Shown: piece after piece, positions 1 through 7,821 of the stretch | Numbering within the stretch: the first letter of the stretch is position 1 | How the letters are laid out: every line of letters starts with the position of its first letter | Source: Butyrivibrio sp. | GTDB lineage: Bacteria > Bacillota > Clostridia > Lachnospirales > Lachnospiraceae | DNA length: 64,000 nucleotides | Assembly (NCBI GenBank): GCA_016291375.1 | Contig: JAEEXE010000001.1 | Location: 1-64,000 of the forward strand | Reading direction: 5' to 3' | The notes under the pieces: generated by a model | The model's database searches: none | The model's input: only the letters and a program-made list of their open reading frames with translations | Told to the model about the DNA's origin: nothing | Program-made: the position numbers and the translations under genes

Positions 1-889
1 CATAGAAATCCAGTGGCTGAGCAATCTCATCCCACTCTTCCTGTGAGAGCTTCGGAAGCATGTCTCCGAATGCTTCTTCTGATCCTTCCGCGTAACGGCC
101 AAGGAAGATCGGATCTGCCCACCACGCGTTTCCCATGAGGAAGCCGTACGGATCAATGGCAAAAGACATTTTTCTGCACCTTTCAACCTCTTCAGGGCTA
201 TCATCCTTTGGAACCCACACATTTCCTGTAGGCGCCATTCCAATCATGGCTTTTTGCCTGCTATTCTTCCTGATGGCAGAAACTGCCCTTCCATGGGATT
301 TAAAGACATTTACCGAAATATCCAGCATGGTCTTTGTGTCGTTCGACTCAAAGGGAGCCATTGCGCCGATCTGGTGTCCCAGTCCCACAAACATCTGATA
401 CTCGTTGAAGGTCATCCAGTACCTGACCCTGTCGCCAAGGCGTTTTACCACTACTTCTACGTATTCAGCAAACCAGTCTGCTATTTCAGGGTTCTTCCAG
501 CCGCCTTTTTCGTACAGTGCCATGGGAAGATTCCAATGGAAAAGAGTTACCATAGGCTCAATTCCAGCATTTATAAGTTCATCTACAAGATCCGAGTAAA
601 ACTGTAATCCCTTTTCGTTCACCTTTCCGGTTCCTTCCGGCATGACTCTTGGCCAGCTCACGGAGAATCTGTAGCTCTTTAAGCCGATCTGTTTCATAAG
701 AGCAACATCTTCCTTCATGTGATGATAGTGATCACAGGAAACCTCGGCATTCTCGCCAAACTCTATCCGTCCCTCTTCATGCTCAAAATGATCCCAGATT
801 CCAAGACCTTTCCCGTCATCAAGATATCCGCCTTCGATCTGGTGCGCTGCAGAAGCAGCTCCCCATAAAAAATCCTTTGAAAAACTCAT
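1..889 (-). CDS. Glycoside hydrolase family 1 (beta-glucosidase-like), 3' end cut by window
   Basis: Only the first 296 residues are in the window; a typical GH1 enzyme has about 450-480, so the catalytic nucleophile lies beyond the left edge. The protein opens MSFSKDFLWGAASAAHQIEG, the usual GH1 start, followed by SWPRVMPEG (residues 78-86), LFHWNLP and the acid/base motif WMTFNE (158-163). There is no signal peptide, so it should act in the cytoplasm on imported beta-glucosides or similar disaccharides. The ATG at 889 follows GAGGTG at a good distance. Only 12 bases separate it from the GH2 gene upstream, so the two are probably cotranscribed. Whether it prefers phosphorylated substrates cannot be told from this part. 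Confidence 0.93.
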   Translation of the reverse strand, partial: MSFSKDFLWGAASAAHQIEGGYLDDGKGLGIWDHFEHEEGRIEFGENAEVSCDHYHHMKEDVALMKQIGLKSYRFSVSWPRVMPEGTGKVNEKGLQFYSDLVDELINAGIEPMVTLFHWNLPMALYEKGGWKNPEIADWFAEYVEVVVKRLGDRVRYWMTFNEYQMFVGLGHQIGAMAPFESNDTKTMLDISVNVFKSHGRAVSAIRKNSRQKAMIGMAPTGNVWVPKDDSPEEVERCRKMSFAIDPYGFLMGNAWWADPIFLGRYAEGSEEAFGDMLPKLSQEEWDEIAQPLDFY

Positions 890-901
890 TCTTTCACCTC
901 T

Positions 902-3148
902 TCATTTCTTAATTCTGTTAAGCATCTGCTCACAGGAAACAAGGAGCGACTCCGGTATGTTAAGGGCTTTTACAAAGCCAAGCAGTGCATTTACTGTTAT
1001 CGGAGATGCAGGATCAAATCTGGGCCCCTCGGTTATCGGCCTCAGATACTTGATAAATACTGCCTTTGCCTCGTCATTTGAGAAGATATCAGCAATTGTA
1101 TCCTCAAAGGTAAAGCAGCCCGGATCCAGCTCCGTTCTATCTGCCTTTTCCATGGTCTCGGGATCCAGCCCCTCAAACCAGTTGATGGCGTTATCTGACT
1201 CTGTCTTCTTCTCACAAGTATAGGAAGGATCAGGCTCTTTTACCGAATTGATAATAATCTTGTCGCTAAGCTCTCCGCTGATAGCCACGATCTCATTGTC
1301 CCCGCATCTTATAGCCACATCCTTAAAAACAGTCATTGCGGACGATACTACCGCGTTTCCGACTGTCTCACCATTTACCCTGAGCGTTAGCTCTCTGACG
1401 TTTGAAATCACCGTTATATCCGTCTTATCGCTGGGTCTGTTGACGTATCTCCTGCCGGCTATATAAATGAACTTCTCCCCGGTCCAATGGGCTTTATACA
1501 GATAGTAAGCGTCCTTTTTGATCTTCCTGTCTATGGTCACAAGGCCTTTCTGGTTCTTGCCCTTTTCACCGCCCTCTGATCTTCCTGCGCTGCCAAAATC
1601 GAACATGTTCCATACATATCCCCCGGCCATAAACGGGCGCTCTTCTATGGCATTTATGGCATTTTCAGAAAATAACAGCTGATATTCTTCGCTGTAATCG
1701 TTGGCTCTTGGCTCTGTGCTATGGAATCTTACGTTGGTATCAACTCCGTATTCCGTGAGTATCAGCGGTTTATCCGGATTTGCAGCATGGATATGATCGA
1801 GCCTTGGCTGAAGATCCTCTGTTTTGCCGTAATACCAGCCATAGTAAAGGTTATATCCAAGGATATACGTGGATTTCAGGATCGGTGAATCATCCTCGGT
1901 GCCATACTCATTGGCCTGAGCTGTGAAGCGGCTCTTATCCAGCTCCTTTGCCTTTTTAGCGAGCCTGTCCACCAGGTCAAAGGTATACTCATTCTTGGAA
2001 ACCATGCAGACTTCGTTTTGAACGCCGTAGCAGTATACGCTTGTGTGGTTTCTGACCTGATCAATAAGGAGTTCCATCTGCTCAAATGCGTTTTCATCAG
2101 CTTTTGCCTTCTGCGGAACCGAGCTTATGACCGGTATCTCCGCCCAGACTAAAAGTCCTGCTTCATCACACAGCTCATACCATCTGTCGCAGTGCTGATA
2201 GTGAGAGCATCTCACGGAGTTGGCCCCCATTTCCAGGATAAGTTTAAGGTCTGTCTGCAGCTCTTTTTCCGTAATGGCATTCCCCAGGCCTCCAAAATCC
2301 TGATGCCTGGCTACTCCATGGAGCTTGTAGGGCTTTCCGTTCAGCAAAAGACCCTGTTCCGGTGAATATTCTATGGTCCTGAAGCCCGTTGGAATTGTCC
2401 TTTTGTCACAGAGATTTCCACTCTCATCGTAGAGCTCAAATACAACATCATATAAAAATGGACCATTGACTCCGTCCCACCGGCTCACTTTCGGAATGAC
2501 AGCTGTCATACTGGTGTGGCTGCCCTCGATTTCTGCAGATGCACAGGCCACTTCTTCACAGCTTTCTCTGTCAATTACTTTCAGCTCACAGGTCGCACCC
2601 CCGGCGTATCCGTTTTCTCTTTTAACAAAAACATCCGCAGAAAGCTCGCCGTCATCCCCATTGATACCGGGATGTACGTATATTCCGTCAAGTCCCTTGC
2701 CTGTTTCCTCGAAGTGAAGATCATCATCCAGGATAAGGTTCACATCCCTGTAAATTCCACCGTAGAAGGAGAAATCTGCCATAGCGGGGTAAATCGTATT
2801 ATCCACTGCATTACTGACCTCTATGCGGATTGTATTGGTGCCTTCAGAAAGGAGCTTGGTTATATCCACCCTGAACATTGAAAAGCCGCATCTAAACTCA
2901 TGGCACAGCTCGTCATTAATAAATACTCTGCTGGAAAGAGACGCTGCTCCAACCTCCAGAAGAACTGTACGCCTTAGTTCATCTCCCGTTATCCGGATAT
3001 CTCTCTCGTAAGTCGTAACACCCCGGAACATCTTTGAGCCGTCCTGACCGTCCACGGAGTTGTAGCAATGAGGGAGTGAAACTGTTTCAGGCTCTTCTTC
3101 GCCTCTGCGAAAAGTCCAGTTATCATTTATCTTATATATGCTTCTCAC
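902..3148 (-). CDS. Glycoside hydrolase family 2 (beta-galactosidase/beta-glucuronidase-like)
   Basis: A 748-residue GH2 enzyme: N-terminal jelly-roll domain, immunoglobulin-like domain, then a TIM barrel beginning near LLLNGKPYKLHGVARHQDFG. Family landmarks are present: GANSVRCSHY, CDEAGLLVWAEIP, the acid/base Glu in YGVQNEV (about residue 378) and the nucleophile Glu in ILTEYGVD (about residue 465). After the barrel and a further beta domain it ends with roughly 90 acidic/helical residues (from about DPETMEKADR) that are not part of the standard GH2 core. No signal peptide, so cytoplasmic. GGAGG precedes the ATG. Precedes the GH1 gene in one likely operon. Exact sugar specificity (galactoside, glucuronide or other) is not decidable from sequence alone. 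Confidence 0.92.
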   Translation of the reverse strand: MRSIYKINDNWTFRRGEEEPETVSLPHCYNSVDGQDGSKMFRGVTTYERDIRITGDELRRTVLLEVGAASLSSRVFINDELCHEFRCGFSMFRVDITKLLSEGTNTIRIEVSNAVDNTIYPAMADFSFYGGIYRDVNLILDDDLHFEETGKGLDGIYVHPGINGDDGELSADVFVKRENGYAGGATCELKVIDRESCEEVACASAEIEGSHTSMTAVIPKVSRWDGVNGPFLYDVVFELYDESGNLCDKRTIPTGFRTIEYSPEQGLLLNGKPYKLHGVARHQDFGGLGNAITEKELQTDLKLILEMGANSVRCSHYQHCDRWYELCDEAGLLVWAEIPVISSVPQKAKADENAFEQMELLIDQVRNHTSVYCYGVQNEVCMVSKNEYTFDLVDRLAKKAKELDKSRFTAQANEYGTEDDSPILKSTYILGYNLYYGWYYGKTEDLQPRLDHIHAANPDKPLILTEYGVDTNVRFHSTEPRANDYSEEYQLLFSENAINAIEERPFMAGGYVWNMFDFGSAGRSEGGEKGKNQKGLVTIDRKIKKDAYYLYKAHWTGEKFIYIAGRRYVNRPSDKTDITVISNVRELTLRVNGETVGNAVVSSAMTVFKDVAIRCGDNEIVAISGELSDKIIINSVKEPDPSYTCEKKTESDNAINWFEGLDPETMEKADRTELDPGCFTFEDTIADIFSNDEAKAVFIKYLRPITEGPRFDPASPITVNALLGFVKALNIPESLLVSCEQMLNRIKK

Positions 3149-3441
3149 ATTATCCTCCGGTCAAAATATAATCTCTTCATGGTAATTTTATCCCAGAGGA
3201 CTCTCTCATGCCTATGCCAAATCTTTTTATCCTATCGAACATTTTTTAAGATAACGATGTTTTTTCTTGTATATTATTTCAGTTCCATCACATTTTCAGT
3301 CTGCAAAAGTCTCTTTTTACGTATACAAGACGATAAACACAAAGTAAAAAAAGTAATTAAAAGTATCAGTTATATTTTTCTTTTCAATTTTTCAACCTTT
3401 CTTATGATTGTTTTATTTTCCTACTTTAAGGTAAAAATTGT
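3149..3441. other. AT-rich intergenic stretch upstream of the GH2 gene
   Basis: About 290 bases, strongly AT-rich, between the GH2 start and the terminator of the purine operon. It should hold the GH2-GH1 promoter, but I could not find a hexamer pair with convincing spacing. No coding region with a ribosome site is visible on either strand, and no riboswitch signature was recognised. Confidence 0.5.
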
Positions 3442-3476
3442 GAACAGGGGTCTGTCTACTTGACAGACCCCTGTTC
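3442..3476 (-). terminator. Rho-independent terminator of the purO-purH operon
   Basis: A perfect 15-bp inverted repeat (GAACAGGGGTCTGTC and its complement) with a 5-base loop. On the minus strand it is followed by a T-rich run (CACAATTTTTAC). It lies about 85 bases beyond the purH stop. Confidence 0.85.
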
Positions 3477-3559
3477 AATCCACCGCGACAGCGCTCATTT
3501 TGTGTTACTGTCTTATGAACACTGCTTTTTCCCACGGGATTTTATTATGTATTTCTTTA

Positions 3560-4738
3560 TCAGTGGTGGAACAAACGAAGTCCTGTGAATGCCATTACCA
3601 TATCGTGGCTGTTGGCTGCTTCGATAACGTTGTCATCACGAACAGATCCGCCGGGCTGAGCGATGTACTTTACGCCGCTCTTGAAGGCTCTTTCAACATT
3701 ATCACCGAAGGGGAAGAATGCGTCTGAACCGAGAGCAACATCTGTGTTCTTATCAAGCCAAGCTCTCTTCTCCTCTTCTGTGAATACTTCGGGCTTCTCC
3801 TTGAAGATATTCTGCCACTTGCCGTCTGCAAGAACATCCATGTAATCAGCGCCGATGTAGAGATCGATAGCATTGTCTCTGTCGGGTCTCTTGATGGTAT
3901 CAAGGAAAGGAAGGTTGAGAACCTGAGGTGCCTGACGAAGGAACCAGTTGTCAGCCTTGGAACCTGCAAGTCTTGTGCAGTGAATTCTTGACTGCTGTCC
4001 TGCTCCGATACCGATAGCCTGTCCGCCCTTTACATAGCAAACAGAATTGGACTGTGTATATTTAAGTGTGATAAGTGCGATGATAAGGTCGATCTTAGCT
4101 GACTCAGGAAGTTCCTTGTTGTCTGTAACGATGTTTGTGAGCATGTCCTCACCGATCTCGATGAAGTTGTGTCCCTGCTCGAAAGTTACGCCAAATACCT
4201 GCTTCTTCTCGATAGCAGCGGGAACATAGTTCTCATCGATCTCGATAACAGCGTAGTTACCGCCCTTCTTAGCCTTAAGAACAGCAAGGGCCTCATCTGT
4301 GTAGCCGGGAGCGATGATTCCGTCTGAAACCTCTCTTTTTACAAGGTTAGCTGTATCAAGATCGCAGACATCAGAAAGAGAAATGAAATCTCCGAATGAA
4401 GACATTCTGTCAGCACCACGCGCTCTTGCGTAAGCATTTGCAAGAGGTGAGAGCTCTCCGAGATCCTCTACCCAATAGATCTTTTTCTCAATATCGGAAA
4501 GGGGTGTTCCTACAGCAGCACCTGCGGGTGATACGTGCTTGAAAGATGTAGCTGCGGGAAGTCCTGTAGCTTTCTTAAGCTCTGAAACAAGCTGCCATCC
4601 GTTGAGGGCATCGAGAAGGTTGATGTATCCGGGTCTTCCGTTAAGTACCTTGATGGGAAGGTCGCTTCCATCCTCCATATATACTCTGGAAGGCTTCTGG
4701 TTGGGGTTACAGCCGTATTTAAGTTCTATTTCGTTCAT
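3560..4738 (-). CDS. purH: AICAR transformylase (PurH C-terminal domain only)
   Basis: This 392-residue protein is the AICAR formyltransferase half of PurH, transferring a formyl group from 10-formyl-THF to AICAR (ZMP) to give FAICAR. The signature SFKHVSPAGA (residues 65-74) carries the catalytic Lys-His pair. Bifunctional PurH proteins are about 510-530 residues with an N-terminal IMP cyclohydrolase domain; that domain is absent here and is supplied by the PurO-like gene just upstream (29-base gap). The pair is under a ZTP riboswitch, which fits because the substrate ZMP accumulates when 10-formyl-THF is short. Cytoplasmic; last gene before a strong terminator. Confidence 0.93.
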   Translation of the reverse strand: MNEIELKYGCNPNQKPSRVYMEDGSDLPIKVLNGRPGYINLLDALNGWQLVSELKKATGLPAATSFKHVSPAGAAVGTPLSDIEKKIYWVEDLGELSPLANAYARARGADRMSSFGDFISLSDVCDLDTANLVKREVSDGIIAPGYTDEALAVLKAKKGGNYAVIEIDENYVPAAIEKKQVFGVTFEQGHNFIEIGEDMLTNIVTDNKELPESAKIDLIIALITLKYTQSNSVCYVKGGQAIGIGAGQQSRIHCTRLAGSKADNWFLRQAPQVLNLPFLDTIKRPDRDNAIDLYIGADYMDVLADGKWQNIFKEKPEVFTEEEKRAWLDKNTDVALGSDAFFPFGDNVERAFKSGVKYIAQPGGSVRDDNVIEAANSHDMVMAFTGLRLFHH

Positions 4739-4767
4739 ACCGTTTTCTCCTATTATCCTACAAATAA

Positions 4768-5475
4768 TTATTTATTCTTGTTGATGATCCTTGACTCGTA
4801 CTTACCTGTCTCGATGTCAATGAATCTTGTGAACAATGAAACCTTGTTGTCCTCGTTGAGTGCATTCCAAACATTGTTTGTGAATGTATCGATGTCTCCG
4901 TCGATATCAACGAGTGTAGGCTCACCCTCATAGCTGGGAAGCGGGTTGCCGTCCTTCATATATGTATGGATAAAATAGCCTTCACCTGCCTTGGGATTTT
5001 CGTAAGCAAATGTAAATCTATGACAAGAAGAAGGATCTCCGTTGTTGCTCTTAAGGATTGACATTGCAAAATCGTACTTGCCGTTCTCAACGTTCATGAT
5101 ACCTGAAATACGAGGTGTGTAGTTGGGAGCGTCGGGCTCGAACTCTCTTGTGCGAAGAGCCTGCTCAAAAGTCTTACCCTCTTTCATAAGGTCGTAAACT
5201 GTATCTGTCTGATCGCCGTTGGTAACGATAGTTGAGTTACCGAGAACTCTTACGGGTGCGTAGATGATAAGGCTGGGATCTTCCATCTTGGAAGGATCGA
5301 ATGCCTGAGTGCGGATACCTTCGCCGTCTTCTACAAATACTCTGTTTCTTGAGTTTTCACTTCTTCCCATGATGAAGTAAGCACAAGCTGCCTTCTTACC
5401 GTCTTTGGTAAGACCGATAACGATGCCTCTTCCGGGGTAAGTGGTGCGTGAGATTTCTTCCTGTAAATTAACCAT
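4768..5475 (-). CDS. purO: IMP cyclohydrolase, PurO-like
   Basis: About 235 residues starting MVNLQEEISRTTYPGRGIVI. The sequence matches the PurO-type (archaeal-style) IMP cyclohydrolase family, which closes FAICAR to IMP, the last step of purine synthesis: note the N-terminal YPGRGIVIGLT and the internal YAPVRVLGNSTIVTNGDQT. The open frame extends 183 bases further upstream, but that part reads through the ZTP riboswitch and its terminator, so it is not coding. The ATG at 5475 has GGAGG seven bases before it. It complements the downstream PurH, which lacks its own cyclohydrolase domain. Regulation is by transcription termination in response to ZTP/ZMP. Confidence 0.9.
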   Translation of the reverse strand: MVNLQEEISRTTYPGRGIVIGLTKDGKKAACAYFIMGRSENSRNRVFVEDGEGIRTQAFDPSKMEDPSLIIYAPVRVLGNSTIVTNGDQTDTVYDLMKEGKTFEQALRTREFEPDAPNYTPRISGIMNVENGKYDFAMSILKSNNGDPSSCHRFTFAYENPKAGEGYFIHTYMKDGNPLPSYEGEPTLVDIDGDIDTFTNNVWNALNEDNKVSLFTRFIDIETGKYESRIINKNK

Positions 5476-5587
5476 ATCTGTCCTCCATTTAAATGAATCA
5501 CATGCTTCACTAAACTCGAAAAAACTTGTTAAGTGAACATGTGTGGCTCGCACTAAGCTCGACAATACCTCGCTAAGTGCTCTGCAC

Positions 5588-5700
5588 AAAAAAACCGCCT
5601 GAGTAACCACTGCTAAAAGCGGTTGCCCAGGCGGTCGACATACATTATTATTCTCCATACTCCCTCGTGGTTACCCACTTATCCGCCAGTTGTATGGACA
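5588..5700 (-). promoter_or_regulatory. ZTP (pfl) riboswitch with overlapping terminator
   Basis: Read on the minus strand, the leader has ACTGGCGGATAAGTGGG, a hairpin closed by GTGGG/ACCAC, GAGGGAG, a variable linker, then the invariant CCGCCTGGGCA (5624-5634). This is the consensus of the pfl/ZTP aptamer. The 3' conserved strand also pairs with ACTCAGGCGG to form a terminator stem (5595-5634) ending in seven T (A at 5588-5594 on the plus strand). Ligand binding should hold CCGCCTGGGCA in the aptamer and prevent termination. Genes controlled are purO and purH, the expected targets. Confidence 0.93.
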
Positions 5701-5705
5701 CATAT

Positions 5706-5734
5706 AACATACACTTTTGCTTAAAAAAAATCAA
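5706..5734 (-). promoter_or_regulatory. Promoter of the purO-purH operon
   Basis: TTGATT (5729-5734) and TATGTT (5706-5711) are separated by exactly 17 bases on the minus strand. Transcription would start near 5699, right at the 5' edge of the ZTP aptamer. Confidence 0.7.
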
Positions 5735-5763
5735 GGTGAAAAATAACCAAAGATTTTTTCATA

Positions 5764-6525
5764 TCACTTAAACGGATTTTCCGTAACTCCTCTCGCCATA
5801 CAAAGGCATGAAGTTGCGCCCCTGTAGGAAAGCGGATTTCCGTCTATATCCGTAACCTTGCAGCCTGCTTCCGATGCGATAAGCGCAGCTGCGGCGTAGT
5901 CCCAGAGTTGGATCTTAAGCTCAAAATATAAACTCGTTCTTCCAAGCGCCGTACAGCACATATCCCATGCAGCCGTACCGGACCTTCTGAGGTCTACGCA
6001 TTTGGGAAGTAGCTCTTTTGCCATCTCAAACGACTTGTCCCTAAGCTCAGTGTAATACGGAGCAGTTCCGAACACCGCCAGGGAGTCGGACAGGGGCGCA
6101 TTGGAGGACATGATCTTTTCACCATTCATGTACGCGCCCTGTCCAATAACAGAGGAAAAAAGCATATCATCGTAAGGGTTATAAACTACAGCCATATATG
6201 GTTCCCCGTCTTTTAAAAGACCTATCGAAACCACAGAAGGTCTGTATTCAAAAATAAAATTACTTGTTCCGTCGATAGGATCGAGAACAAAACAATATCC
6301 GCTGCTCATTTTTTCCGAAAAGACATCCTGTCCGTCCTCTTCTCCGAGAAACGCCGCTTCGGGAAGAACTTCCTTAAGTCTTTCGATCAAAAATGCCTGA
6401 ATCTTCTCATCAGTCTCGGTGCAGAAATTGGCATGCCCCTCTTTTTCCATAACCTTGGGTCGTTTCGCACTTACCATTATATTTCCCGCATCTTTTGCAA
6501 CTTCAATAATTTTCTCAATTAACAT
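5764..6525 (-). CDS. Inositol monophosphatase family protein
   Basis: A 253-residue member of the Mg-dependent inositol monophosphatase/fructose-bisphosphatase superfamily. Metal and substrate motifs are intact: LGEEDG (about residue 61), DPIDGTSNF (about 82-90) and the C-terminal WDYAAAALIASEAGC. It removes phosphate from a sugar, polyol or nucleotide phosphate; the true substrate is unknown. It starts 45 bases beyond the small membrane peptide gene of the sugar transporter operon, with GGAG before the ATG, so it may be the last gene of that operon. If so, a polyol- or sugar-phosphate substrate would be logical. Cytoplasmic. Confidence 0.88.
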   Translation of the reverse strand: MLIEKIIEVAKDAGNIMVSAKRPKVMEKEGHANFCTETDEKIQAFLIERLKEVLPEAAFLGEEDGQDVFSEKMSSGYCFVLDPIDGTSNFIFEYRPSVVSIGLLKDGEPYMAVVYNPYDDMLFSSVIGQGAYMNGEKIMSSNAPLSDSLAVFGTAPYYTELRDKSFEMAKELLPKCVDLRRSGTAAWDMCCTALGRTSLYFELKIQLWDYAAAALIASEAGCKVTDIDGNPLSYRGATSCLCMARGVTENPFK

Positions 6526-6570
6526 CTGATATCTCCGCTTGTTCTTTTTTTCTAAAATAATAACTCCATA

Positions 6571-6684
6571 TTATTCCTTGAACAAGCTGTGAACGATAGC
6601 GATGATATTCCATACAGAGCCCCAGATCTGCCAAGCAAGGAGCAAAAGTAATATTATAGAAGCTACGCTTAAGATTATATTCAT
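6571..6684 (-). CDS. 37-residue single-pass membrane peptide at end of the sugar ABC operon
   Basis: A very short gene with a full GGGAGG ribosome site and ATG at 6684, stop TAA at 6571. The peptide begins MNIILSVASIILLLLLAWQI, one hydrophobic helix of about 19 residues, followed by an aromatic amphipathic part (WGSVWNIIAIV) and a short polar tail ending FKE. It lies 15 bases after the stop of the second transporter ATPase and before the IMPase gene, so it is translated from the same message. Function is not known. By position it could be a small subunit or stabiliser of the permease complex. Support is the ribosome site, the coding-like composition and the tight spacing. Confidence 0.6.
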   Translation of the reverse strand: MNIILSVASIILLLLLAWQIWGSVWNIIAIVHSLFKE

Positions 6685-6699
6685 CACAATTCCTCCCTA

Positions 6700-7821
6700 T
6701 CAGTTCTTTTCTCTAATACGATCACCGGTCTCGATATCGAAAAGGTGTGTCTTTTCTTCGCGAACTTCGAGCTTTATAACGTCGCCTCTCTTGTAACGCT
6801 TCTCATCTTCCGTGATAAGCATCATGAGCACGTCGCCAACGCGGACACCTATTCTTCTCTCATCTCCGAGATTCTCAAAAGTAGCGATCTCTTCGGAAGT
6901 TCCCTGTGAATCGGGTCCGCCGATAAGAACGTCCATAGGACGAACACCCATCTTGCAGCGGAAGCCGTCACTTACAACACTGTAGTATCTCTTGGGAACC
7001 GCGATCTGAAGATTGGAATCCTCGAATGTAAAGAAGAATGTTCCGTCTTTATTAATGATCGTAGTCTCCAAAATATTCATGGGAGGCTCACCGATAAAGG
7101 ATGCAACAAACTCATTGGCGGGATCGTCGTAAACTTCCGTAGGTGTTCCGAACTGCTGAAGCACACCGAAGTTGATGATGGCGATCTTATCCGCAAGTGA
7201 CATAGCCTCAAGCTGATCGTGTGTAACGTAAACCGTTGTACATTTGATCTTGTTTATAAGGCGCTTTATTTCAGTACGCATTGCCTGACGTGCCTTACCG
7301 TCAAGGTGAGATAAAGGCTCGTCCATAAGAAGAAGCTCAGGCTCTCTGATGATGGCTCTTGCGATATTAACACGCTGCTTCTGTCCACCCGAAAGCTTAA
7401 CGGGCATCTTATCAAGAAGGTCGTCTATCTGCATGAGAGGAGCGATCTCGCGAACCTTTTTGTCTATCTCATCCTTCGGAACGCCTTTTGCTCTCATGTT
7501 GAACGCAACGTTTCCGTATACGTTTAAAGGCGGATACATCGCGTAATCTTCGAATGCAAGTCCGATATTTCTGTCCTTGGGGTGAAGCTTGTTTACAAGT
7601 CTGTCTCCGATATAGATTTCTCCGTCAGTAATCTCCTCAAGTCCTGCGATCATTCGCAGAGTTGTTGTTTTTCCGCATCCGGAAGGACCGAGTAATGCGA
7701 CAAATTCGCCCTGTTCACAAACAAGGTTTAAGTCTTTTACCGCAAAATCGTTCTTGATCTTTTTCTTTTTACCTGAATTATCATATCTTTTATAAAGATG
7801 ATTAAGTGTTAATCCGGCCAT
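6700..7821 (-). CDS. Sugar ABC transporter ATPase (UgpC/MsmK type), subunit B
   Basis: A 373-residue CUT1-family nucleotide-binding subunit with a C-terminal TOBE-like regulatory region. Walker A GPSGCGKTTT (45-54), signature LSGGQKQR (143-150), Walker B LLLMDEP and the H-loop VTHD are all present. The Q-loop, normally FQ, reads AFEDYAMYP, so the conserved Gln is Glu (residue 91). Its start overlaps the stop of the preceding ATPase gene by one base, so the two ATPases are translationally coupled and probably form a heterodimer. It powers the two permeases encoded upstream. Confidence 0.92.
   Translation of the reverse strand: MAGLTLNHLYKRYDNSGKKKKIKNDFAVKDLNLVCEQGEFVALLGPSGCGKTTTLRMIAGLEEITDGEIYIGDRLVNKLHPKDRNIGLAFEDYAMYPPLNVYGNVAFNMRAKGVPKDEIDKKVREIAPLMQIDDLLDKMPVKLSGGQKQRVNIARAIIREPELLLMDEPLSHLDGKARQAMRTEIKRLINKIKCTTVYVTHDQLEAMSLADKIAIINFGVLQQFGTPTEVYDDPANEFVASFIGEPPMNILETTIINKDGTFFFTFEDSNLQIAVPKRYYSVVSDGFRCKMGVRPMDVLIGGPDSQGTSEEIATFENLGDERRIGVRVGDVLMMLITEDEKRYKRGDVIKLEVREEKTHLFDIETGDRIREKN

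Noticed and set aside
5476-5658. N-terminal extension of the IMP cyclohydrolase frame by 61 codons
   Set aside because: It reads straight through the ZTP aptamer and terminator; the internal ATG at 5475 has a proper GGAGG site and matches the family start.
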